Notes: generated by a model not told the origin, from the sequence alone. 60,326 nt of DNA from Sphingomonas sp. (GCF_013812825.1 NZ_JACCSU010000084.1:1-60326); one strand, 5' to 3'; shown: positions 20,651 to 30,389, counted from the stretch's first letter. Made by a program: numbers and translations.

Positions 20651-22186
20651 ATGAGCGCATTCGGCAAGCGTGGCGGCATGAGCGGAGGTGGGCAGCGTCC
20701 CAACTTCGGCGTGGCCCGTCCAATGAAATCACCCGGCGGCAAGGCGCAGGCCATTCCGCCCGGCGGCGAGCAATTCCCGCCGCTGGACGATCTCGCCGAG
20801 CAGACCGACGAGCTGCCCGAGGATAGCGGCGAGGTTAACGTCAACAACCCGCTCGGGGCGATGGACCGCCTGACCGCGCGTCAGAACGCCAGCGGCGCTC
20901 AAGGCAGCAGCAAGGCCGAAGGGTTCGAGGCCTCGGTCCACCGGATCAAGGAGCAGGTGCTTCCGCGCCTGCTCGAGCGCGTCGACCCGGAAGCCGCGGC
21001 CACGCTCAACAAGGACGAGCTGGCCGAGGAGTTTCGCCCGATCATCGGCGAGGTGCTCGCCGAGCTCAAGATCACGCTCAACCGGCGCGAGCAGTTCGCC
21101 CTCGAAAAAGTGCTGGTCGACGAGCTTCTCGGCCTCGGCCCGCTCGAGGAATTGCTCGCCGATCCGGCCATCAGCGACATCATGGTCAACGGCCCCGATC
21201 AGTGCTTCATCGAGCGCAAGGGCAAGCTCGAGCTCGCCCAGGTCCAGTTCCGCGACGAGGAGCATCTGTTCCAGATCGCCCAGCGGATCGTCAACAAGGT
21301 CGGCCGCCGAGTCGACCAGACGACCCCGCTCGCCGACGCCCGGCTTCAGGACGGCAGCCGCGTCAACGTCATCATCCCGCCGCTGTCGCTTCGCGGCACC
21401 GCCATCTCGATCCGTAAATTCTCCGAAAAGCCGATCACCTTGGACATGATGACCGGCTTCGGCTCGATGTCCGACAAGATGGCGACCCTGCTCAAGATCG
21501 CCGGCGCCAGCCGGATGAACGTGGTCATCTCGGGCGGCACCGGCTCGGGTAAGACGACGATGCTCAACGCTCTGTCGAAGATGATCGATCCGGGCGAGCG
21601 CGTGATCACCATCGAGGACGCGGCCGAGCTTCGGCTTCAGCAGCCGCACTGGCTGCCGCTCGAAACCCGCCCGCCCAACCTCGAGGGCCAGGGTGCGATC
21701 ACCATCCGCGACCTCGTCATCAACGCCCTGCGTATGCGGCCCGACCGGATCATCCTGGGCGAAATCCGCGGTCCCGAATGCTTCGACCTGCTTGCGGCCA
21801 TGAACACCGGCCACGACGGCTCGATGGCGACGCTCCACTCCAACTCCCCGCGCGAATGCCTCGCTCGTATGGAGAACATGGTGATGATGTCGGACATCAA
21901 GATTCCGAAGGAGGCGATTTCCCGCCAGATCGCCGACTCGGTCGACCTGATCGTCCAGGTCAAGCGCCTGCGCGACGGCTCGCGCCGGACGACCAACATC
22001 ACCGAGGTGATCGGCATGGAAGGCGACGTCATCGTCACCCAGGAGCTGTTCAAGTTCGAGTATCTCGACGAGAGCCCCGACGGCAAGATCATCGGCGAGT
22101 ACCGCTCGATGGGCCTGCGCCCCTACACGCTCGAAAAAGCCAAGCAGTTCGGCTTCGACCAGCCCTATCTCGAGGCCTGCCTGTAA
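20651..22186 (+). CDS. cpaF: CpaF-type secretion ATPase (Flp/Tad pilus)
   Basis: This is a 511-residue ATPase of the type II/IV secretion superfamily. The ATG at 20651 follows GGTGGGA and is preferred over 20618. After a Gly/Pro-rich N-terminus of about 75 residues comes the CpaF core: [41 protein letters not shown], the Walker [15 protein letters not shown] (about 295), the Walker B region with [14 protein letters not shown], and the His box [13 protein letters not shown]. It would power assembly of a Flp pilus, but no other tad genes lie in this window. It therefore either stands alone or serves a distant cluster. Confidence 0.92.
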   Translation: MSAFGKRGGMSGGGQRPNFGVARPMKSPGGKAQAIPPGGEQFPPLDDLAEQTDELPEDSGEVNVNNPLGAMDRLTARQNASGAQGSSKAEGFEASVHRIKEQVLPRLLERVDPEAAATLNKDELAEEFRPIIGEVLAELKITLNRREQFALEKVLVDELLGLGPLEELLADPAISDIMVNGPDQCFIERKGKLELAQVQFRDEEHLFQIAQRIVNKVGRRVDQTTPLADARLQDGSRVNVIIPPLSLRGTAISIRKFSEKPITLDMMTGFGSMSDKMATLLKIAGASRMNVVISGGTGSGKTTMLNALSKMIDPGERVITIEDAAELRLQQPHWLPLETRPPNLEGQGAITIRDLVINALRMRPDRIILGEIRGPECFDLLAAMNTGHDGSMATLHSNSPRECLARMENMVMMSDIKIPKEAISRQIADSVDLIVQVKRLRDGSRRTTNITEVIGMEGDVIVTQELFKFEYLDESPDGKIIGEYRSMGLRPYTLEKAKQFGFDQPYLEACL

Positions 22187-22341
22187 GGACTGGAGTGCGG
22201 GCGCCTTGCCCCGGGGCAGAAGCCACTGCGACCAGGTTCATTGCGGACGAATACGCGCGGTCCAGTCGCCGGGCGATGACCGTTGCATGGTGGCCGCGGA
22301 CTTGCCACACGGCCACGATCGATTTGCAAAGGAGCGCCCCC

Positions 22342-23175
22342 ATGCCGCCTCGTCCACTGCTCGGCCTGCTGATGGCGGCCGCCGCGTTGCCCGCCTGCGC
22401 TCCCGCCCCGCCGCCGCCCGCGCTGGCCACGCACGCAGCTCTCGAAGCGGCGGTTGCAGCGCCGTCCCGGACACCGGCCAACGTTGCCCGGGATCGCTAC
22501 CGCCACCCGGTCGAGACGCTGGCGTTCTTCGGGGTCAGGCCGAGCGACACCGTCGTCGAGCTGTGGCCGGGCGGCGGCTGGTACACGGAAATCCTCGCGC
22601 CTTATCTCGCCTCCGGCGGCGGCCGGCTGATCCTTGCCACGCTCGACGGCCAGCTCGGCGGGGTCGCCAAGCTGCGCGACGCCCACCCAGCCCTCTACGC
22701 TCACGTGACCGCTGCGACCTTCCCTGTGTTCGACGCGTCTGCAACGCGCGTTCCCGCCGGCACCGCGGACGTCGTCCTCACCTTTCGCAACGTCCACAAC
22801 TGGCGGATGGGCTACCGTCGCGACGACAAGCAGGACTATAGCGCGCAGGCGTTCCGCGAGATTTACGCGATGCTCAAGCCCGGCGGGACTCTGGGCGTCG
22901 TCGACCACCGCCTGCCCGAAAACGCCAGCGAGGAGCGCGAGCGGACCAGCGGCTACATCAAGACCTCGACCGTGCGGCGCCTCGCCGAAGCGGCCGGCTT
23001 CCGCCTCGTCGCCTCGTCCGAGATCAACGCCAACCCGAAAGACAGCGCCGACTGGCCCGGCGGCGTCTGGACGCTGCCGCCCTCACTGCAGCTCAAGGAC
23101 AAGGATCGCGAGAAATATCTGGCGATCGGCGAAAGCGACCGGATGACCCTCAAGTTCGTCAAGCCGCGACGCTAA
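22342..23175 (+). CDS. lipoprotein with SAM-dependent methyltransferase fold
   Basis: This is a 277-residue protein with AAAGGAG eight bases before the ATG. The first 20 residues are a lipoprotein signal peptide (LLGLLMAAAALPAC, lipobox LPAC). The rest resembles class I methyltransferases of COG4798. It has a modified motif I (VVELWPGGGWYTEILAPYL, about 71-88), DVVLTFRNVHNWRM and LKPGGTLGVVDHR, then SSEINANPKDSADWPGGVW. An exported enzyme with a SAM-binding fold is odd because SAM is made in the cytoplasm. The ligand and role are unknown. Confidence 0.8.
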   Translation: MPPRPLLGLLMAAAALPACAPAPPPPALATHAALEAAVAAPSRTPANVARDRYRHPVETLAFFGVRPSDTVVELWPGGGWYTEILAPYLASGGGRLILATLDGQLGGVAKLRDAHPALYAHVTAATFPVFDASATRVPAGTADVVLTFRNVHNWRMGYRRDDKQDYSAQAFREIYAMLKPGGTLGVVDHRLPENASEERERTSGYIKTSTVRRLAEAAGFRLVASSEINANPKDSADWPGGVWTLPPSLQLKDKDREKYLAIGESDRMTLKFVKPRR

Positions 23176-23199
23176 AGCCCCGGCGGCGGCGTCCACCCG

Positions 23200-23658
23200 T
23201 CAGGCGTCGCTGTCCACCGGCTCGCGTTCGTCGGCCGTGATCCAGCTTTGCCGAAGGCTTTTCGGAAGCGCCTCGCGCACCTTCGCGATCTGGCCTTCCG
23301 ACACGTGGTTCGACAGGACCTTGAAGACCGTCCGCACCGCCAGATCCGGATCGACCGGCCGAGTGTCGGCCAGCCATTCGGCAACCTCGGCGACGAACTC
23401 CTCGCGGCTGTTGCATTCGGTCGGCAGCTTGCCGGGCTCGAACTGGTCGTAATAGACGCCCCGGATCAGCAGCGGCAGCTGGCTTCCGAGATGCGCCGCA
23501 AGCCCCAGGGGCAGTCGGTCGCGGAGCTTGTGGAGCACCACCGACAGGACCTTCCACGCGACCTGCCGGTCGGGGCCGATGTCGGCCATGATTTCCTTGA
23601 GCCAGATGTGGGTCGTTTCGAGGGTCTTGTCGAACACCTCGAGTCCGTTGGCGCTCAT
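23200..23658 (-). CDS. DUF2267 family protein
   Basis: This is a 152-residue cytoplasmic helical protein. The ATG at 23658 follows GGAGG and is preferred over 23700. The DUF2267 pattern is visible: an N-terminal VFDKTLETTHIWLKEI, WKVLSVVLHKLRDRLP, AAHLGSQLPLLIRGVYYDQF and a C-terminal half with VRTVFKVLSNHVSEGQIAKV. The molecular function of this family is not established. Members often occur near stress genes. It lies convergent to the methyltransferase-like gene. Confidence 0.85.
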   Translation of the reverse strand: MSANGLEVFDKTLETTHIWLKEIMADIGPDRQVAWKVLSVVLHKLRDRLPLGLAAHLGSQLPLLIRGVYYDQFEPGKLPTECNSREEFVAEVAEWLADTRPVDPDLAVRTVFKVLSNHVSEGQIAKVREALPKSLRQSWITADEREPVDSDA

Positions 23659-23793
23659 CTCAGCCTCCTTTCTGGGGAATGCGATTGGCGCAGACATCAA
23701 GGTAACGATTGCCGAAAGGCTGACGTTCCTCGCGTCACGGTGCTGAAACCACCCACCATCCCGCCCGGACCGCAGGTGTTACCCAGCAGGGCG

Positions 23794-24639
23794 CTACATG
23801 TTGGTCTGGTCGGGCGGAACGCCCTCGGGCAGCGCGGCAGCGCCCTCGGCGTCGAGGCAGCTTAGCCGGGTCCCGAGCCCGTAGCAGGTCATCGAGATGG
23901 AACCCATTGCGTAGCCGCGCACGATCGCCTCCATCGGCCCTTCGTCCGCGGCGAGGCCGGCAACGTAGAGCAGCGGAATGAAATGGTCCGGTGTCGGAAC
24001 CGCCAGCGCATAATCGCCGTGCTCGGTGAGCTTGAGCACATCGGCCGGCGCATTGGCGAGCTGCTCGACGACCGAATCGTCGAAGCGCTCGGCCCAGTCG
24101 AACGCCAGGTCCGGCTGATTCCACTGGATTCGGCCCAGATTGTGCACGACGTTGCCGCTGGCGACGATCAACACGCCCCGGTCGCGCAGCAAAGCGAGCT
24201 TCCGGCCGAGCTCGAGATGGTAATCGAGCGGCTTCAGGGCGTTGATCGACAGCTGCACCACCGGCACGTCGGCCTGCGGATACATGTGCGCGAGCACGCT
24301 CCACGCGCCGTGGTCGATGCCCCATTGGTCCTGGTCGAGGCCGACCCACATCGGGCTGACCGCATCGGCGACTTCCTGCGCCACCTCCGGCGCTCCGGCG
24401 GCCGGGTAATCGAACTCGAACAGCTCCCGTGGGAAGCCGTAGAAGTCGTGGATCGTGCGCGGCCTGGCCATCGCCGTGACCGCGGTCGCGCCGATGAACC
24501 AGTGCGCCGAAATCACGAGCAGCGCTCTGGGCCTCGGAAGGCCGCGGCCAAGCGCCCGCCAGGCCTGTGTGAAGCCGTTGACTTCGAGCGTGTTCATCGG
24601 ATTGCCGTGGCCAATGAACAGCGCCGGCATCTTGCTCAT
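23794..24639 (-). CDS. ygiD: extradiol ring-cleavage dioxygenase, YgiD/DODA type
   Basis: This is a 281-residue class III extradiol dioxygenase. The start at 24639 follows GGAGAAG by five bases; the longer frame to 24825 runs into a tRNA-like fragment. Family motifs are [12 protein letters not shown] (metal-binding His near residue 10), VISAHWF, the conserved [22 protein letters not shown] and [14 protein letters not shown]. coli YgiD cleaves L-DOPA at the 4,5 position. The natural substrate here is not known. The gene is monocistronic. Confidence 0.9.
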   Translation of the reverse strand: MSKMPALFIGHGNPMNTLEVNGFTQAWRALGRGLPRPRALLVISAHWFIGATAVTAMARPRTIHDFYGFPRELFEFDYPAAGAPEVAQEVADAVSPMWVGLDQDQWGIDHGAWSVLAHMYPQADVPVVQLSINALKPLDYHLELGRKLALLRDRGVLIVASGNVVHNLGRIQWNQPDLAFDWAERFDDSVVEQLANAPADVLKLTEHGDYALAVPTPDHFIPLLYVAGLAADEGPMEAIVRGYAMGSISMTCYGLGTRLSCLDAEGAAALPEGVPPDQTNM

Positions 24640-24949
24640 CGGCTTCTCCAAGCGCGCCATTCGGGCGAGGAACCCGGCCCCTCGGGCCAGGATAAGGCAC
24701 CGGCCACCTGAACGCACGGATTTTAGAGGTGAAGATGGTGGGCGCGGCAAGATTTGAAACTCGGGACCCCGCGATCTCAAGGCAGGCACATGCCAGCCAA
24801 GACTGACGAAGAGCGCCGCCTCCACAGCGCTCGGAGGCCGCCCGCTGCAGGCCCATGGCAGTGTCAGGCCGAAGCCGCGCAGGTGATTGCGCCGCCCGCG
24901 AGCGCCGTGTTACCGCTGGCAGCACTCACCGACTGGTAGGGAGGCGCAA
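24640..24949. other. gene-free stretch with a tRNA-like fragment
   Basis: These 310 bases between divergent ygiD and the sugar transporter hold no credible gene. A 60-codon frame at 24754 shows no ribosome site or family signal. The only clear feature is the tRNA-like fragment at 24736-24785. GGGAGG at 24939-24944 serves the transporter. Confidence 0.6.
24736..24785 (-). pseudogene. tRNA 3'-half remnant (tRNA-Val-like)
   Basis: On the minus strand this reads as an anticodon stem-loop (TTGAGAT), a damaged T arm and an acceptor 3' strand ending CGCGCCCACCA. Without gaps it matches the 3' half of the intact tRNA-Val at 48641-48715 at about 37 of 50 bases, including 15 of the first 16 from the CCA end. 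No 5' acceptor half or D arm is found, and the T stem no longer pairs fully, so it cannot be a working tRNA. It may be a displaced att half-site or a decayed tRNA copy. Confidence 0.65.
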
Positions 24950-26356
24950 ATGACCGAGGCCAGTCCGGGACGTGCCAACATGGGCTTCATCGGAGCGATC
25001 GTTGCGGTTGCGACGATCGGCGGGTTCCTGTTCGGGTACGACAGCGGTGCGGTGAACGGCACTCAGGAGGGCCTCAGGACCGCGTTCAACCTCGGCGATG
25101 CCGGGCTCGGCTTCACCGTCGGCTCGCTGCTGATCGGCTGCTTCATCGGCGCCTTCTTTGCCGGTCGCCTGGCCGACCTGATGGGCCGGCGCAACACGAT
25201 GATGGTCGCCGCCGTGCTGTTCCTCGTCGGGGCCTTGTTGCAGGGCTTTGCAGAAACTCAGGCGATTTTCGTCATCGCGCGAGTGATGGGCGGAATGGCG
25301 GTCGGCGCGGCGAGTGTCCTATCGCCCGCCTACATTTCGGAAGTCGCACCGGCGGCGATTCGCGGCCGCCTGACGACGGTTCAGCAGATCATGATCATTA
25401 CCGGCCTGACGGCAGCCTTCCTCGTCAACTACTTCCTCGCCGCGGGAGCAGGTGCGTCGACCGAAGACTTCTGGCTCGGCATCGAGGCCTGGCGCTGGAT
25501 GTACCTGATGCAGGCGCTGCCGGCCGCGATCTTCCTCGTCGCCCTGCTCTTCATCCCGGAAAGCCCGCGCTACCTCGTCTCCAAGGGCCGCGACGAAAAA
25601 GCGCATGTCGTGCTCACCAGCCTGTTCGGCGCCGACGTCGCGGGAGCCAAGCTCGAGGAGATCCGCGCAACCTTCAGCCAGGACCACCGTCCTCGCCTCA
25701 GCGACCTGAAGCGGCCGGGCGGCGGCATCCGGCCGATCGTCTGGGCCGGAATCCTGCTCGCCGTCTTCCAGCAGCTCGTCGGGATCAACGTGATCTTCTA
25801 TTACGGAGCGACCCTCTGGCAGCTCGCCGGCTTCACCGAGGACCAGTCGCTGCAAATCAACATCGTCTCGGGCGCGGTGTCGATCGCGGCCTGCTTGGTC
25901 ACCATCGCCGTAATCGACAAGATCGGGCGCAAGCCACTTCTGCTGATCGGGTCGGCGGGCATGGCGGTGACGCTGTTCGCCATGGTCTACGCATTTGCCA
26001 ACGGCACCCTCGACGCCGAGGGCAATCTGCAGCTCTCGAGCGGTCTTGGCACCCTCGCCCTCATTGCCGCCAACCTCTACGTGATTTTCTTCAATGGCAG
26101 CTGGGGCCCCGTCATGTGGGTGATGCTGGGCGAGATGTTCCCGAACCAGATCCGGGGCTCGGCGCTCGCCGTCGCCGGCTTCGCGCAGTGGTTCTCGAAC
26201 TATCTGATCGCTCAGAGCTTCCCGATCATGGCGGCCGTCCTCGGCCTTGCGATCAGCTACAGCTTCTATGCTGTCTCTGCGGTGATCAGCTTCTTCCTCG
26301 TGCAGAAGTTCATCCACGAGACCAAGGGCAAGGAGCTGGAGGAGATGCCGGGCTGA
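24950..26356 (+). CDS. MFS sugar transporter (sugar porter family)
   Basis: This is a 468-residue inner-membrane protein with about 12 hydrophobic segments. The ATG at 24950 follows GGGAGG. Sugar-porter signatures are present: GGFLFGYDSGAVNG in TM1, GRLADLMGRRNTM (loop 2-3), PESPRYLVSKGR after TM6, FQQLVGINVIFYYG in TM7 and IDKIGRKPLLLIG (loop 8-9). XylE/GalP relatives co-transport hexose or pentose with protons. No sugar genes adjoin it directly; the large sugar locus lies 8 kb away. Confidence 0.92.
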   Translation: MTEASPGRANMGFIGAIVAVATIGGFLFGYDSGAVNGTQEGLRTAFNLGDAGLGFTVGSLLIGCFIGAFFAGRLADLMGRRNTMMVAAVLFLVGALLQGFAETQAIFVIARVMGGMAVGAASVLSPAYISEVAPAAIRGRLTTVQQIMIITGLTAAFLVNYFLAAGAGASTEDFWLGIEAWRWMYLMQALPAAIFLVALLFIPESPRYLVSKGRDEKAHVVLTSLFGADVAGAKLEEIRATFSQDHRPRLSDLKRPGGGIRPIVWAGILLAVFQQLVGINVIFYYGATLWQLAGFTEDQSLQINIVSGAVSIAACLVTIAVIDKIGRKPLLLIGSAGMAVTLFAMVYAFANGTLDAEGNLQLSSGLGTLALIAANLYVIFFNGSWGPVMWVMLGEMFPNQIRGSALAVAGFAQWFSNYLIAQSFPIMAAVLGLAISYSFYAVSAVISFFLVQKFIHETKGKELEEMPG

Positions 26357-26406
26357 TGCTCGCCGCATGACCCGAACCCCGGCGAGGCACCCCGCTCGTC
26401 TGGTCT

Positions 26407-27147
26407 TTACTGCCGTGTCAGTGGAACGAAGCGCACGGGAATGATGATCTCCTCCCGGACCCTTCCGCGCGAGTCTTTCGCAATCAGCTTCAACTGCTGG
26501 ATCGAATCAGCCGGCCCCACTGGAATCACCATTCGACCACCGGGCTTGAGCTGATCCAGTAGCGGTTTGGGTACGTGCGGCGCCCCCGCCGTCACAATGA
26601 TCCCGTCGAACGGCGCATACTGGGGCCAGCCGGCGTAGCCGTCGCCGTGCCGAACGGTGACATTGGCGTAGCCGAGGTCTGCCAGACGCTGCGCGGCCTG
26701 CCGCGCCAGCGGCTCGACGATCTCGATCGTGTAGACGTGGCGAACCAGTTTCGACAGCAGCGCGGCCTGGTAGCCGGAGCCCGTCCCGACCTCGAGCATG
26801 ACGTCGGTCTCGCTCGGCCGAAGCAAATGGGTCATTAGCGCGACCAGCGACGGCTGCGAGATCGTCTGGTCTTCGCCGATCGGCAGCGGTTCGTCCCGGT
26901 AGGCGAACGGCTGTTGCGATGTCGGGACGAACAGATGGCGGGGCAGCTCACCGACGGCGCTGATGATGCGCGGATTGGCCGGCTCCCGGATCGGCTCGGC
27001 ATAGTCACGGATCGAAGCGGCCAGCTGTCTTCGCTCGTCAGCAAAGCGGCGCTCATCGGCAGCGACTTCGACGGGCTCGGGGGCCGGCTGGCAGCTCGCC
27101 ACCACCGGCAGCAGTGCAAGGGCGAGCAGCGCCTTGATCGAGTTCAT
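26407..27147 (-). CDS. pcm: lipoprotein protein-L-isoaspartate O-methyltransferase
   Basis: This is a 246-residue protein that repairs isoaspartyl damage by methylating it with SAM. The ATG at 27147 follows GGGAGAG and starts a lipoprotein signal (LLPVVASC). The upstream extension to 27579 overlaps the next gene and has no ribosome site. PCMT motifs are PRHLFVP, YRDEPLPIGEDQTISQPSLVA, LEVGTGSGYQAALL (SAM site), GDGYAGWPQYAPFDGIIVTAGAP and GGRMVIPVG. The E. coli enzyme is cytosolic, so the lipobox is notable and puts this one at the cell envelope. Confidence 0.88.
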   Translation of the reverse strand: MNSIKALLALALLPVVASCQPAPEPVEVAADERRFADERRQLAASIRDYAEPIREPANPRIISAVGELPRHLFVPTSQQPFAYRDEPLPIGEDQTISQPSLVALMTHLLRPSETDVMLEVGTGSGYQAALLSKLVRHVYTIEIVEPLARQAAQRLADLGYANVTVRHGDGYAGWPQYAPFDGIIVTAGAPHVPKPLLDQLKPGGRMVIPVGPADSIQQLKLIAKDSRGRVREEIIIPVRFVPLTRQ

Positions 27148-27361
27148 CCCAGCTCTCCCGCGCTGATCGGATCCGCGAAGGATTGGCGACGGCACCAACG
27201 CACGGCGCAGCAAAAAAGGCAGCGGCGCGCGAATTCCATCCTGCGGCGGAGGCAGCGCGCCTGGATGCTCTCCCGGAACGGATCGCCGCAGGGGCCGTTG
27301 CGCCGAAGCGACTGTGACGACCACGCGTGCCGGAGCAAGACACCCCGATGCGGGAATCCCG

Positions 27362-28747
27362 ATGAACGGCGGTTCCGCGCCCGGCGCGGCGGGAAAAGCG
27401 GCGCACACGCCCATGGGCGATCCACGGCCCACGCTCCGGGCGCGCGATGTGCTCGCCATTACGGTCGGCATCGTGGTCGGCGCCGGCATCTTCCGCACGC
27501 CGGCGCTGATCGCGGGGGAGGCCGGCAGCGCGACCGCCATGCTCCTCGCCTGGACGGCTGGTGGATTGCTGTCGATCATCGGCGCGCTTTGTTACGCCGA
27601 GCTGGCGTCGGCCTACCCGAGCATGGGCGGCGACTATCATTTCATCAACCGCGCTTACGGTCGCCGCGTCGGCTTTCTCTATGCCTGGGCCCGGCTCGCG
27701 GTGATCCAGACCGGCTCGATCGCCCTCCTCGCCTACATCTTCGGCGACTATGTGGCGGCGGTTCTGCCAATCGGGCCGCATGCCTCGTCGCTCTACGCCG
27801 CCGCTGCGGTGATCCTCCTCGGGACGGTCAACTGGCTTGGCGTGCGCCACGGGGTGCGGGCGCAGCGCTGGCTGACCCTTGCCGAGGTCGGCGGGCTATT
27901 GCTGATCGTGGTCGCCGGCCTGCTGCTCGCGCCCGCGGCGCCGGTTTCCTCGCCTCCGCGCGGCGAGAGCGCGATCGGGCTGATGATGGTGTTCGTGCTG
28001 CTCACCTACGGCGGCTGGAGCGAAACGGTCTATGTCTCCGCCGAGCTCAAGGACGCACCGCGCCGGCTGGGGCGGATCATGGTCGCCGGCCTGACACTCG
28101 TCACGATCCTCTATTTGCTCACCAACCTCGCGTTCCTGCGCGCGATGGGGCTCGCCGGAATGGCGGCCTCCGACGCCATCGCCGCGGACGTCATGCGCCT
28201 TGCGATGGGCAATGCCGGGGCGGTGGTCATCACCCTGCTGGTGGCGATCGCTGCACTGACGTCGGCAAACGCGACGGTGATCAGCGGGGCGCGGACCACC
28301 TGCGCGCTCGGCCGGACTTTTCCGGCACTGCGATGGCTCGGTTCCTGGAACACGCAGCGGAACACCCCCGGCAATGCGGTGATCGCGCAGAGCCTGGTCG
28401 CTTTGCTGCTGGTGATCGCCGGCGCATCCGCCCGTGACGGGTTCCGGCTCGTCGTCGAATATACCGCCCCCGTCTTCTGGCTGTTCATGCTGCTTGTCGG
28501 CCTGTCGCTGTTCATCCTTCGAGTCCAGGACCCCGGGACCGCTCGTCCAGTCCGGGTGCCGCTGTTTCCGGTACTGCCGGCGATCTTCTGCCTGACGAAC
28601 GCTTATCTGCTCTATTCCAGCCTCGCCTTTACCGGCGTTGGCGCGCTCGCCGGCGTGGCAGTGCTCGCAAGCGGCCTCCTGTTGCTGCTGTTCCTTCACC
28701 CCGCGCCGATGACCGACACGGTTCCAGGAAGCTCATCCGATCGATGA
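27362..28747 (+). CDS. APC-family amino acid permease
   Basis: This inner-membrane transporter has about 461 residues and about 12 hydrophobic segments. The first helix begins LAITVGIVVGAGIFRTPALIAG, which carries the APC GxGIF motif. It continues with GALCYAELASAYPSMGGDYHF, a family hallmark. Amino acids or polyamines are the usual substrates. The start is uncertain: GTG 27314, ATG 27362 and ATG 27413 are all in frame and none has a strong ribosome site. It is divergent from pcm. Confidence 0.85.
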   Translation: MNGGSAPGAAGKAAHTPMGDPRPTLRARDVLAITVGIVVGAGIFRTPALIAGEAGSATAMLLAWTAGGLLSIIGALCYAELASAYPSMGGDYHFINRAYGRRVGFLYAWARLAVIQTGSIALLAYIFGDYVAAVLPIGPHASSLYAAAAVILLGTVNWLGVRHGVRAQRWLTLAEVGGLLLIVVAGLLLAPAAPVSSPPRGESAIGLMMVFVLLTYGGWSETVYVSAELKDAPRRLGRIMVAGLTLVTILYLLTNLAFLRAMGLAGMAASDAIAADVMRLAMGNAGAVVITLLVAIAALTSANATVISGARTTCALGRTFPALRWLGSWNTQRNTPGNAVIAQSLVALLLVIAGASARDGFRLVVEYTAPVFWLFMLLVGLSLFILRVQDPGTARPVRVPLFPVLPAIFCLTNAYLLYSSLAFTGVGALAGVAVLASGLLLLLFLHPAPMTDTVPGSSSDR

Positions 28748-28763
28748 AGCTTTGTGTCGCATC

Positions 28764-29681
28764 ATGAGACTGCTTTCCACCGCGCTGACTCCGCTGGCCT
28801 CGCGCCTGCTGACCTTTGACGGGTGCAACTTCAGTCACCCAGTGGGGGAGCCGGCGATCGTCCCGGCCGACTCCGTATCCTGGCGCGTGTTCAGCAATCC
28901 GGTGTCGCTGTACGTCGGCGGCATTGCCGCGGTGCTTCTGGAACTGGGGGAGCCGCGAGTCCGGGCAGGCATATGGGACAACAGCGATTTCAGGCGCAAC
29001 CCGGGCGAGAGGATGCGCCGCACCGGTGCCGCAGCGATGGTGACGGTGTTCGCGGCGCGCAGCGAGTTCGAAGCGCTTGCCGCTCAGGTGAACGCCGTGC
29101 ATGCACAGATCGCCGGCGAGACTCCCGAGGGACAGCGCTATCGCGCCGACGACCCGGACCTGCTGCTTTGGGTTCAAGCGACCGCTTCTTTCGCATTTCT
29201 GTCCGCCTACACGCGTTTCGTGCGGCCGCTGACGATCAGCGAGAAGAACGGCTACTACGCCGAGGCGGCGGCGGGCGCTCGGCTCTACGGCGTCACCGAT
29301 CCGCCCCGGTCGGACGCGGAACTGCAGCGGCTGTTCGATGATGTGGCTCCTCGGCTGACGCCTTCACCGGTGATCCACCAATTCCTGCACATCGTCCGCG
29401 CCGAGCCGATCCTGCCTGCGCCGCTGCGGCCGCTGCAGCGGCTGATTGTGCGCGCCGCGCTCGGAATCATTCCCGAACGCTTCCGGGAAAGCCTCGCAAT
29501 CGGAAGCGAGCCGCGCGCGACTGCTGCGGAGCGCGCTCTGGTGCGGCTCCTCGCGCGGACCGCGGGGGCTCTGCACGTTCCAACGAGCCCATGGGCGCTG
29601 GCCGCGCAGCGGCTCGGGCTTCCAGCCGATTATCTGCAGCGCCGCGCCGGTCCCGGCGCCGCAGAGCAACCTGCCCGATGA
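28764..29681 (+). CDS. MpaB/DUF2236 family oxygenase-like protein
   Basis: This is a 305-residue protein of the DUF2236 (MpaB, latex-clearing-related) family. Visible elements are SVSWRVFSNPVSLYVGGIAA and LLELGEPRVRAGIWDNSDF near the N-terminus, a central RADDPDLLLWVQATASFAFL and HQFLHIV. Some members bind heme and act as oxygenases. The actual substrate is unknown. It begins 17 bases after the APC permease, so the two may be co-transcribed. Confidence 0.8.
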   Translation: MRLLSTALTPLASRLLTFDGCNFSHPVGEPAIVPADSVSWRVFSNPVSLYVGGIAAVLLELGEPRVRAGIWDNSDFRRNPGERMRRTGAAAMVTVFAARSEFEALAAQVNAVHAQIAGETPEGQRYRADDPDLLLWVQATASFAFLSAYTRFVRPLTISEKNGYYAEAAAGARLYGVTDPPRSDAELQRLFDDVAPRLTPSPVIHQFLHIVRAEPILPAPLRPLQRLIVRAALGIIPERFRESLAIGSEPRATAAERALVRLLARTAGALHVPTSPWALAAQRLGLPADYLQRRAGPGAAEQPAR

Positions 29682-29766
29682 AGCGGCTGGGCAGATGTGA
29701 GCCGCTTGCATCCGCTCGCCTCGCCGCGCCGTAACTCCGAGCGTCAACTCACAACGGAGGAAAATC

Positions 29767-30333
29767 ATGATTTCGAAACTCGCCACACTGGCTCTCGCCG
29801 CAACTGCTTCGTCGCTTGGCGGATGCATGACCATGGCTCCCGCGCAAAGCTCGTCGCTCTCCTATGTCGGCGGTGCAGCCATGTATCCGACGAAGACGAT
29901 CGTCGGGAATGCAGTTAACTCACCCGACCACACGACCTTGGTCGCTGCGGTGAAGGCCGCGGGCCTCGTGGACACTTTGTCCGGCGCCGGGCCCTTCACG
30001 GTCTTCGCTCCGACAAATACAGCGTTTTCGAAGCTCCCGGCGGGAACGGTCGACACTTTGCTGCGGCCCGAAAACCGCGGCACGTTGCAGTCCGTGCTCA
30101 CCTACCACGTCGTTCCCGGTCGAATCACAGCCGCAGACTTGATGCGCCTGATCGCCTCCGGCGGCGGACAGGCTCGTCTGGCAACCGTCCAGGGCGCAAG
30201 GCTGACCGCGCAGATGATGGGCAATCAGATCATGCTCGTCGATGGCAAGGGCGGCATGTCTCACGTCACACAGGGCGACGTCATGCAATCAAACGGTGTG
30301 ATCCACGTCGTCGACACTGTGCTGATGTCCTGA
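29767..30333 (+). CDS. fasciclin-domain lipoprotein
   Basis: This is a 188-residue protein with a strong ribosome site (GGAGG before the ATG) and a lipoprotein signal (TASSLGGC). The fasciclin (FAS1) domain fills the rest: LVAAVKAAGLVDTLSGAGPF, TVFAPTNTAFSKLPAGTVD, LTYHVVPGRITAADLM and a closing GVIHVVDTVLM. FAS1 domains mediate adhesion at cell surfaces. The gene stands 57 bases before an ECF sigma factor and its RskA-type antisigma partner. This context recalls the SigK regulon of mycobacteria, whose targets MPT70 and MPT83 are FAS1 proteins. Confidence 0.9.
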   Translation: MISKLATLALAATASSLGGCMTMAPAQSSSLSYVGGAAMYPTKTIVGNAVNSPDHTTLVAAVKAAGLVDTLSGAGPFTVFAPTNTAFSKLPAGTVDTLLRPENRGTLQSVLTYHVVPGRITAADLMRLIASGGGQARLATVQGARLTAQMMGNQIMLVDGKGGMSHVTQGDVMQSNGVIHVVDTVLMS

Positions 30334-30389
30334 CGGGTCAGGCGGCGGGTGACTTCCTGACCCAGCCGCCGCCCGGCGGGAGCGAACCG

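Noticed and set aside
22207-22218. Perfect 12-base palindrome after cpaF (TGCCCCGGGGCA)
   Set aside because: It has no loop for a stable hairpin and no T run; expected by chance at this GC content.
24754-24939. 61-codon frame between ygiD and the sugar transporter
   Set aside because: It crosses the tRNA-like fragment and lacks a ribosome site.
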